A DNA stretch of 64,000 bases from an uncultured Lactobacillus sp. (lineage in GTDB: Bacteria > Bacillota > Bacilli > Lactobacillales > Lactobacillaceae), in contig CANOGU010000008.1 in NCBI GenBank assembly GCA_947565635.1, positions 1 through 64,000 of the forward strand. The letters run 5' to 3'. The notes under the pieces are model-generated. The model did not search any database. It was not told where the DNA came from and saw nothing but the letters and a program-made list of their open reading frames with translations. This document shows positions 8,812 through 15,605 of the stretch, in pieces. The translations under genes were made by a program, and so were the position numbers. Positions within the stretch are counted from its first letter, which is position 1. Each line of letters opens with the position of its first letter.

Positions 8812-9744
8812 ATGAAAAAATTATCAATTATAGTTCCTTGTTATAACGAAGAGGAATCTGTACCACTTTTTTATCCAGCAGTGAATAAAGTAATGGATAC
8901 AATTCCAGACTTGGAACCAGAATATTGGTTCATTAACGATGGATCAAAGGATAATACTCTAAAAGAAATTAAAGAACTACGCAAGAAGGATCCAGAGCAT
9001 GTTCACTTCGTTTCTTTTTCAAGAAATTTTGGTAAGGAATCTGCTCTTTATGCTGGTCTTCAAGCAGCTACTGGAGATTACATAGTTGTAATGGATGTTG
9101 ATTTACAAGATCCACCTAAGTTTTTACCACAAATGTATGATTTGATTAAGACAGGCGAATATGACTGTATCGGAACACGTCGTGTAGATCGTACAGGAGA
9201 AGCTAAATTTAAGTCGTTCCTGAGTGATATGTTCTATAAGGTAGTTAATAAGATCTCCGATACAGAAATCGTTCCTGGCGCTCGTGACTATCGGATGATG
9301 ACTCGTCAAATGGTAAATGCTGTTTTAGATATGCCTGAATACAACCGATTTTCAAAAGGAATTTTCTCTTGGGTTGGTTTTAAGACCAAATATTTAGATT
9401 ACCACAATGTTGAACGTGTAGCTGGTGAAAGTGATTGGAATACTTGGAAGTTATTTAAATATGCAATGGATGGGATTGCAGACTTTTCACAAGCTCCGCT
9501 TAACTTAGCGGTTTGGATTGGTACAGGATCGTTTGTTTTATCAATTATTGGCTTAATAGTTGTGATTATACGCAGAATACTTTACCCAGGCTCAAGTATT
9601 TTTGGTTGGGCTTCGATGGTATGCGTAATTCTTCTGCTTGGTGGTTTACAATTACTCTGCATTGGTATTTTAGGTAAGTATATCGGCCGAGTATATATTC
9701 AAGTAAAGAATCGGCCAATCTATATTATTAAAGAGAAAAAATAA
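8812..9744 (+). CDS. Family 2 glycosyltransferase, undecaprenyl-phosphate sugar transferase type
   Basis: 310 residues. GT-A domain at about 1-225: KKLSIIVPCYNEEESVPLFY, FINDGSKDNT, FGKESALYAGLQAA, the DXD-type VMDVDLQDPP, and the GtrB/CsbB signature RVDRTGEAKFKS. Two C-terminal membrane helices follow (about 233-258 and 266-290), as in GtrB, CsbB and YkcC. It is expected to transfer a hexose or HexNAc from the nucleotide sugar to undecaprenyl phosphate at the inner face. It pairs with the preceding GtrA gene. The third component, a GT-C polymer-modifying enzyme, is not recognised in this window. Confidence 0.93.
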   Translation: MKKLSIIVPCYNEEESVPLFYPAVNKVMDTIPDLEPEYWFINDGSKDNTLKEIKELRKKDPEHVHFVSFSRNFGKESALYAGLQAATGDYIVVMDVDLQDPPKFLPQMYDLIKTGEYDCIGTRRVDRTGEAKFKSFLSDMFYKVVNKISDTEIVPGARDYRMMTRQMVNAVLDMPEYNRFSKGIFSWVGFKTKYLDYHNVERVAGESDWNTWKLFKYAMDGIADFSQAPLNLAVWIGTGSFVLSIIGLIVVIIRRILYPGSSIFGWASMVCVILLLGGLQLLCIGILGKYIGRVYIQVKNRPIYIIKEKK

Positions 9745-9754
9745 AATAGATCAA

Positions 9755-9792
9755 AAAATACCGAGATTCAATTACGAATCTCGGTATTTTTA
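9755..9792 (+). terminator. Terminator of the gtrA-GT2 operon
   Basis: AAAATACCGAGATTC pairs with GAATCTCGGTATTTT. Confidence 0.9.
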
Positions 9793-9817
9793 TATGGCTA
9801 AAATTTTTAAATGAGGA

Positions 9818-10783
9818 TTAATTGTTTCCATCTTCTTTAATTGTAAGACTTAATAAAAAGTCGATAACGATTAAGATTAAAGTAGAAGCCGTAGTGAGCA
9901 CCGTTAGTAAAACGCACAGCTCTCACCCCCCTTTTTTACTCATTCCTTGACCCATGGCTAATAAAATAGTTGCAATCGCAGTTGCAACGGCACCAACGAT
10001 TTGTTGCAAGGTGTTCATGATAGCTGAGCCGTCGGCAGAAGCCGGACCTTGAATAGTATTCAAAGCGTAAGTTTGTGATGGTGACATTGTTAAAGGACAA
10101 CCAATCATTAGAATAATTTGAGACAAAATAATGTACCAAACGGGAGCAGATGGAGTAGCTAAGGCTAACATTAAAGCCCCAATAAAAGCAATGATAAAAC
10201 CTAGAACTGCTGGTCTTTTAGCACCTTGACTATCATAAATTCTACCAGCTAAAGCAGAAGTGATTGCATTAATAATTCCTGTTAAGGCTACTGCCAATGA
10301 AAGATCTTTTTGAATAAATTGTGGTAATAGATACATCGTAGATAAAATGATCTCAAAGTCGACCATTACCAAAAGTGCGCCAGTTCTAAATTGAGTAATT
10401 GAAAAGATTTTTAGATTTAAAACTGGATTTTTCAAATTAAGTTGACGATGAACATAAAATACAAGTACGACAATAGCCCAAACAAATAGCCCAATAATAA
10501 GTGGTGAAGTTAAACCGAGGTCAGAAGCAAGACTAACACTAGCAACTAAACTGGCAAAACCTATAGCTGATTCAATAATTGAAAGGTAGTCAATGTGTGG
10601 TCTAGTAATCTTGGTAGTATTTTTTAATGAAGTAAAAGCAAAAATAAGTGCAACTACTAGGAATGGAACAAACATCCAAAAAATTCAGCTCCAAGATAAT
10701 TAGCATATAACCAGTAACTAGCCACTGAATAGTACCTGTACCTACATGAAAAGCGGTCATTAATTGTGGTAGAGCAATGTTTA
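9818..10783 (-). pseudogene. Decayed DHA2-type MFS drug efflux transporter
   Basis: On the minus strand an N-terminal piece reads LNIALPQLMTAFHVGTGT, then IQWLVTGYMLII, typical of helix 1-2 of 14-helix efflux pumps, but with a stop just upstream and no start codon. It jumps, with loss of roughly 130 residues, a stop and a frame change, into WMFVPFLVVALIF of helix 5-6. An open stretch (9923-10675, 250 residues) then covers the second half of the transporter and closes at GMSKKGG in a C6T6 run. Downstream, FTNGAHYG and, after another shift, STLILIVIDFLLSLTIKED complete the C-terminus to the TAA at 9818. At least four lesions; not functional. Confidence 0.85.
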
Positions 10784-10933
10784 ATGTATTTCTTCAAAAA
10801 AATATTCTTCCTTAAGTAAATAGTGAAAAATTGCATCGTTGATCATACTAACAGAAAAAATTTTTTCTCGTAAGTAATTTTTTGAAGATTCAAAAATAGA
10901 AAAGTGGGATAATTTGAACAAGGGAGAAGTTAT

Positions 10934-11647
10934 ATGAAAAAAATTAGTCAAAATACATGGATAAAAATTGCTTTATCTATTTTAGGAATTTTAGATGCAC
11001 TTTTTGTCTATCTGCCTAATTATGCAGCTGTTGATCAAGGACTTAAGGGAAGATGTGCCATCTTTTTTATTATTGCTGTAGTCTTACTTTGGTTACCAAT
11101 GGAGTTGAAAAGTAGTATTTTTGCTTTGAATTTCTATTATGAATTAGGATTGATTTTAATTATTATCTTTTTGATGACTAATCAAATGGCAATGAAATTT
11201 ACTATTGGTCTAGTTCTTGCTTTACTACTTTTAACTTGGATTGGAATGGTGATTTTTAAAAATAATCTGGTAATGAAATATAAAGATAGGGAACTATTGA
11301 TTATCAGATTAGTAATGATGCTTGTTTTAGCATATTTAGCCTATATTAGTGGCTTTGCTGCTTTGATGGGAGCAGAGATCTTTACCGTGCAAGGACAGAC
11401 TTGGCTATTGGTTTTAGGCTTTTTACTGTGTGTATATTATCTTGTTTTAGCCGGTAGTATTTGGCAGCCATGGTTTAGAAGATGGACTTCATGGATTATG
11501 GTTTTAGTAGCAATTGTCCTCCATATGGTCTTTGCTAGTGCAACGTCTTTGAATATTATTTTTCTACCTTTAATTGGTGAGGTTATTCTGTTAATTTTAG
11601 TTTGGCGAAGTAATCGAATTTTAATGACAAAGAAAAGGATTTCATAA
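10934..11647 (+). CDS. Multi-pass membrane protein of unknown function
   Basis: 237 residues with about eight hydrophobic helices covering nearly the whole chain: about 10-30, 40-56, 68-84, 88-108, 122-142, 152-175, 183-202 and 207-226. RBS GGGAG stands 8 nt before the ATG. No catalytic or transport motif is recognised. It is flanked by the decayed efflux pump and a GRP sugar transporter 71 nt downstream, possibly one transcript. It may be an accessory or DUF-type membrane protein of lactobacilli. Real gene by RBS, codon use and length; role unknown. Confidence 0.7.
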   Translation: MKKISQNTWIKIALSILGILDALFVYLPNYAAVDQGLKGRCAIFFIIAVVLLWLPMELKSSIFALNFYYELGLILIIIFLMTNQMAMKFTIGLVLALLLLTWIGMVIFKNNLVMKYKDRELLIIRLVMMLVLAYLAYISGFAALMGAEIFTVQGQTWLLVLGFLLCVYYLVLAGSIWQPWFRRWTSWIMVLVAIVLHMVFASATSLNIIFLPLIGEVILLILVWRSNRILMTKKRIS

Positions 11648-11718
11648 TTAGCTCTTGTCAGATTGTATCGATCCTTGATAGAATTAATTGTTTAAAAGTT
11701 TAGGAGAGATACAAAATT

Positions 11719-12582
11719 ATGAAATATGTTTATTTGTTTTTACCAGCAATTGGCTGGGGACTTATGCCTCTAGTTATTGCTAGTGTGAAGAATAGTACAG
11801 TTTATAATCAGATTGTCGGTACTGTTGCAGCTTCATTTATTTTTGGAGCAATTGTAATGGCAATTATGCATCCAGCAATGAGTTGGTCCCTATTTCTGCT
11901 TTCTGCATTAGGAGGCGCTTGCTGGGTAATTGGTCAAGTTGGTCAATATATTTCTTATGAAAAAATTGGTGTTTCTGAAACTATGCCAATTTCAACCGGT
12001 TTGCAGTTAATTGGTGTGCCTCTTGTCGGTGTGCTCGCTTTTGGTGAATGGAGCAGTCCACAAGCTAAGCTATATGGTTTTATTGGAATTCTTGTTTTGA
12101 TCGTTGGAGTTGTTTTGACTTCATTGACTGATCGCGGAACAAGCGAAGGAAACAAGTCTAACCAAGTAAGTACTATTATTTTGCTTGTACTTACTTCGCT
12201 TGGATACATTACTTCAAGCTCCATTCCAAAGGCTTTACATGGAAGCAGTATTTCAATCTTCTTTGGTCAAACCCTTGGTATGTTAGTAGCCGTATTTATT
12301 TATACATTAGTTACTAAGAATTTACATGTTTGGAAAGAAAAATCTACAGTTCAAAGTGGTGGAGCAGGTATTCTTTATGCAATTGCTGCACTAGCTTATA
12401 TTCTTTCTGTTCAAGATAACGGAGTTAACATGGCTTTCGTTATTTCACAACTTTGTGTAGTGATTTCTACTTTAGGTGGCTTGATTTTCTTACACGAAAA
12501 GAAAACTCGCAAAGGCTTGATCTTTACCATTGCAGGCCTAATTTTAATTATTGGCGGTGCAATGTTAACTACATTATTCTAA
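11719..12582 (+). CDS. GRP-family sugar uptake protein (GlcU/RbsU type)
   Basis: 287 residues in ten membrane helices, the normal size of the glucose/ribose porter family. Signature stretches are FLPAIGWGLMPLVIAS, the internal repeat pattern, GGACWVIGQVGQYISYEKIG, VSETMPISTGLQLIGVPLVG and the matching second-half motif VQDNGVNMAFVISQLCVVIS. It carries out proton-linked sugar uptake across the membrane. GlcU (glucose) and RbsU (ribose) cannot be separated from sequence alone. RBS GGAGAG is present. A strong terminator follows, so it ends the transcript. Confidence 0.92.
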   Translation: MKYVYLFLPAIGWGLMPLVIASVKNSTVYNQIVGTVAASFIFGAIVMAIMHPAMSWSLFLLSALGGACWVIGQVGQYISYEKIGVSETMPISTGLQLIGVPLVGVLAFGEWSSPQAKLYGFIGILVLIVGVVLTSLTDRGTSEGNKSNQVSTIILLVLTSLGYITSSSIPKALHGSSISIFFGQTLGMLVAVFIYTLVTKNLHVWKEKSTVQSGGAGILYAIAALAYILSVQDNGVNMAFVISQLCVVISTLGGLIFLHEKKTRKGLIFTIAGLILIIGGAMLTTLF

Positions 12583-12587
12583 GGAAT

Positions 12588-12622
12588 AAAAAAAGCATCC
12601 CACGTCTGGGATGCCTTTTTTT
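12588..12622 (+). terminator. Terminator of the sugar transporter gene
   Basis: AGCATCCCA pairs with TGGGATGCC and is followed by seven T. Confidence 0.9.
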
Positions 12623-12797
12623 GTATCAACTTGTCCTAATTCTTAAATCATTTTTAGTATTAGAACACTTTTAATTGTATTAGAACCAAATTAAAAGTCA
12701 AGTTAAATATAATCGTGTGCTATAAAGAATTTCTCAAGTTATATAACAAATAAAGAAATAATAAATTCAATGATAAACTATATATTATCGCTTACAG

Positions 12798-12826
12798 TTG
12801 ACATATTGAGTATGGCGTGATATTTT
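12798..12826 (+). promoter_or_regulatory. SigA-type promoter of the aldose epimerase-like gene
   Basis: TTGACA at 12798-12803, 17-nt spacer, TATTTT at 12821-12826, 40 nt before the start codon. Confidence 0.75.
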
Positions 12827-12865
12827 CAAAATGGGATTGGTCGAAATTGTTTAGGAGGACAATGG

Positions 12866-13747
12866 ATGCTAGCAATTGAAAACAACCAGTTAAAGGTTGA
12901 AATTAATGAGATCGGTGCTCAACTTACTCATGTAGTTGATAAGACTACTAATGCCGACTATATTTGGAATGGGAGCGAATGGGAAAGACATGCTCCAATT
13001 CTTTTTCCGGCAATCGGAAAATCAAATGACAATAAGTATATTTTAAATGGGAAAATATATGAAATGAAGCAACATGGCTTTGCTCGTGATTATCCATGGA
13101 CAGTAGTTGACAAGGGAGACGATCGAGTAAGTCTGACTTTAACTGAAAATGAAGAGACTCTAGCTGTTTATCCATTTCATTTTAGTTTAATGGTTACCTA
13201 TACGTTAGAAGCTAATCAATTAAAGATAGAATTTTTAGTTAAAAATAATTCAGAAGAAACGATGCCATTTGGACTTGGTTTTCACCCAGGCTTTAATGTG
13301 CCAATAGCTGGAGATGAATTGGAATTTTCAGACTATGAGTTAACTTTAAGCCCAGAAGTGACAGAATTAACTCAGTTTCAAATTGATCCAATTCCATTTA
13401 GAAATGGGAAGGTTATTCCAGTACCTAATGCACAAAAGGGAACTTTGCCACTATCGTATGCGGAATTTGATAATGGTTTGATCATTATTAATAATCCAGG
13501 TTTAACTGGTGTTGAGTTAAGTAGTGCAAAATCAGAACATAAAATTTCTTTAACGTTGGAAGATTTTCCATATATAGCGCTATGGACCATGAGTGATCCA
13601 GAAGCTAAGTTTTTATGCATGGGGCCGTTTGCTGGTTTACCTGATATCAAGAGTGATGAATTGACAGATTGGATGAAAAAAGAGGGGAATAATCTCTTAG
13701 CACCAAATGAAAGTTCTCACTTCTCAACTACAATTACTTTAGAATAA
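12866..13747 (+). CDS. Aldose 1-epimerase-family protein (LacX-like)
   Basis: 293 residues of the galactose mutarotase beta-sandwich family. It reads MLAIENNQLKVEINEIGAQL, WNGSEWERHAPILFPAIGK, the KQHGFARDYPW motif whose His is an expected catalytic acid, LGFHPGFNVP with the second His, and ALWTMSDPEAKFLCMGPF. This pattern fits the LacX/YihR-like subgroup rather than classical GalM. It probably interconverts sugar or sugar-phosphate anomers in the cytoplasm; the true substrate is unknown. RBS AGGAGG lies 9 nt upstream, and there is a good promoter. It is a single-gene unit with a terminator. Confidence 0.9.
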   Translation: MLAIENNQLKVEINEIGAQLTHVVDKTTNADYIWNGSEWERHAPILFPAIGKSNDNKYILNGKIYEMKQHGFARDYPWTVVDKGDDRVSLTLTENEETLAVYPFHFSLMVTYTLEANQLKIEFLVKNNSEETMPFGLGFHPGFNVPIAGDELEFSDYELTLSPEVTELTQFQIDPIPFRNGKVIPVPNAQKGTLPLSYAEFDNGLIIINNPGLTGVELSSAKSEHKISLTLEDFPYIALWTMSDPEAKFLCMGPFAGLPDIKSDELTDWMKKEGNNLLAPNESSHFSTTITLE

Positions 13748-13752
13748 ATATT

Positions 13753-13786
13753 AAGAGGAAAGCAATTTAAGTTTTCCTCTTTTTTA
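13753..13786 (+). terminator. Rho-independent terminator
   Basis: AAGAGGAAA pairs with TTTCCTCTT and is followed by T6. Confidence 0.85.
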
Positions 13787-13832
13787 CTAATTAGTTAAGA
13801 TTTGGCATAATAGACTTTTAAGAGTGTAATTT

Positions 13833-13841
13833 TGCTATAAT
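13833..13841 (+). promoter_or_regulatory. Extended -10 promoter of the envelope operon
   Basis: TGCTATAAT (extended -10) 35 nt before the LCP start. No good -35 is visible, as is common with extended -10 sites. Confidence 0.6.
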
Positions 13842-13875
13842 ATCCTTGTTTTAAGAAAGTTTGAGAAAGAATATT

Positions 13876-14985
13876 ATGGATAAAAAGCCCAAAGAACCGG
13901 TTCTCTCAAGAGTTGAGATGAACAAGGAAAAACATAATAAGAAAAAGCCAATCTATATCATTGTTACAGTTATTTTAGTGATAGTTTTAGGATTTGGAGT
14001 TTACGCAGGTTCAGTATATCTTAAGGCTAAAAATGCGTTTGATAAAACTTATGATCCCAAAACAGCTGTAAAACAAGATAGCTTTTCTGGTAAAGAGCCA
14101 TTCAACATTCTCTTATTAGGAACTGATACAGGAGCCTTTGGCAGAAAAGAAGTTCGTGGTAATTCTGATACGATGATCTTAATGACTGTTAATCCAGCCA
14201 AGAAGAAATTATCTTTAATGTCTATTCCGCGTGATACAATGGCACGTATGATTGGAACTGAAAACTTTAGTGTTCATAAAATTAATGCCGCTTATAATAT
14301 TGGTGGTGCGAAGATGGCGATGAATACTACCAGTAAAGTTCTTAATGTGCCGATTAAATATTATATTTCAATGAATATGGGCGGAATGAAAAAGATTGTT
14401 GATGGTGTAGGTGGCGTTACAGTTACTCCGCCATTAACTTTTACTTACGATGGCTATACTTTTACTAAAGGAAAAACAGTCCATTTAAATGGTAGTCAAG
14501 CATTGGCTTACTCGAGAATGCGTTATGATGATCCTCGAGGAGATTATGGTAGACAGTTGCGTCAGCGTGAAGTTATCATGTCTGTTTTAGATCATGCAAT
14601 GTCAGTTAATACTCTAAAGAATTTAAATTCAATTTTAAGTTCTCTTTCTACTAGTTTAAGAACTAATTTAACCTTTAATTCATTAGTTAAAATTGGAAAG
14701 AACTACCGTAGTTCAGCAAAGAATATGTCTAGTGATTACATGCATGGTGTAGGAGCCATGATTGGGGACGCTTCATATCAGGTTATGTCTGATCGTGAGT
14801 TGCAAAGAGTTTCCAATATTGTACGAAATGATCTTGGCTTAGATTCAATGGATATTGATAATAATGAAACTTATCAAAATTCAATGAATTCTCAATTTGA
14901 TTGGACTACTGGTAGTTCTAATCAGGTATACTACATATATGATCCTTACACAGATGAATTATGGAACGGAGATCGTGCTTATTAA
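13876..14985 (+). CDS. LytR-CpsA-Psr (LCP) family wall-polymer ligase
   Basis: ATG at 13876 is preferred to the in-frame TTG at 13861 because GAGAAAG stands at 13863-13869. 369 residues: basic cytoplasmic N-terminus, one helix at about 30-50 (PIYIIVTVILVIVLGFGVYA), then the LCP domain with FNILLLGTDT, RGNSDTMILMTVNP, SIPRDTMARM, HKINAAYNIGG, and the arginine-rich QALAYSRMRYDDPRGDYGR. These Asp and Arg residues bind the polyprenyl pyrophosphate. It attaches glycopolymers (teichoic acid or polysaccharide) to peptidoglycan outside the cell. It is translationally coupled to plsY by a TAATG overlap. Confidence 0.95.
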   Translation: MDKKPKEPVLSRVEMNKEKHNKKKPIYIIVTVILVIVLGFGVYAGSVYLKAKNAFDKTYDPKTAVKQDSFSGKEPFNILLLGTDTGAFGRKEVRGNSDTMILMTVNPAKKKLSLMSIPRDTMARMIGTENFSVHKINAAYNIGGAKMAMNTTSKVLNVPIKYYISMNMGGMKKIVDGVGGVTVTPPLTFTYDGYTFTKGKTVHLNGSQALAYSRMRYDDPRGDYGRQLRQREVIMSVLDHAMSVNTLKNLNSILSSLSTSLRTNLTFNSLVKIGKNYRSSAKNMSSDYMHGVGAMIGDASYQVMSDRELQRVSNIVRNDLGLDSMDIDNNETYQNSMNSQFDWTTGSSNQVYYIYDPYTDELWNGDRAY

Positions 14986-15605
14986 TGAATGAATTAATTT
15001 CACTAGTAATAGGATATTTCCTCGGAAATATCCTTTTTGCTATGATTGTTACAAAAATATTTTTACATAAAGATCCAACAAAATATGGCTCAGGAAATCC
15101 TGGAACTGCCAATGTGGGAGCAGTCTTTGGTAAAAAATGGGGCATTTTAACTTGTATTGGAGACTTAGCAAAGACTTTAGTAGCTTTATTAATTGTTTAT
15201 TTTATTTATCATGGTAATCGCTTGGATTTATCTTTTGCCGGTTTAGGGGTAGTTTTAGGCCATTCTTTTCCATTTTGGAATCACTTTAAAGGTGGAAAGG
15301 GAGTAGCTGTAACTGCTTTATGGATTGTGTTCTTTGATTGGAGAGCAGGACTAATTGCACTATTAATTGGCTTGTTTTTAGTCATCATTATGAAGAATCT
15401 TACAATTCCACCATTAGTATATATGCTTGGATTCAGTATTTTTACTTGGGTTAATTTTGGTTGGAGACAAGGACTAATATTTTTAATTGCTACATTAATT
15501 ATGATCTTCCAATTCCGAAAAGATATTGTTGATTTCTTCACTGGCCATGGAAAACGCGTAGATGTATTAGTAACAATCAAGAAAAAGTTAGGGATATACA
15601 AATGA
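14985..15605 (+). CDS. plsY: Acyl-phosphate:glycerol-3-phosphate acyltransferase
   Basis: The ATG at 14985 overlaps the LCP stop (TAATG). The protein has 206 residues and five or six membrane helices. The three PlsY motifs are visible: KYGSGNPGTANVG near residue 40, GHSFPFWNHFKGGKGVA near 95-110, and a late segment around FRKDIVDFFTGHGKRVDV. It moves the acyl group from acyl phosphate to glycerol-3-phosphate, the first step of phospholipid synthesis, at the membrane. Its placement between an LCP ligase and an LTA-synthase-like gene links lipid precursor supply to teichoic acid work. It overlaps the next gene by ATGA. Confidence 0.97.
   Translation: MNELISLVIGYFLGNILFAMIVTKIFLHKDPTKYGSGNPGTANVGAVFGKKWGILTCIGDLAKTLVALLIVYFIYHGNRLDLSFAGLGVVLGHSFPFWNHFKGGKGVAVTALWIVFFDWRAGLIALLIGLFLVIIMKNLTIPPLVYMLGFSIFTWVNFGWRQGLIFLIATLIMIFQFRKDIVDFFTGHGKRVDVLVTIKKKLGIYK

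Noticed and set aside
10781..10920. Minus-strand open stretch of about 45 codons ending DAIFHYLLKEEYFFEEIH, upstream of the efflux remnant
   Set aside because: It could be the tail of a lost TetR-type regulator, but it has no start, overlaps the promoter region of the gene at 10934, and the DNA is very AT-rich. Not enough to call.
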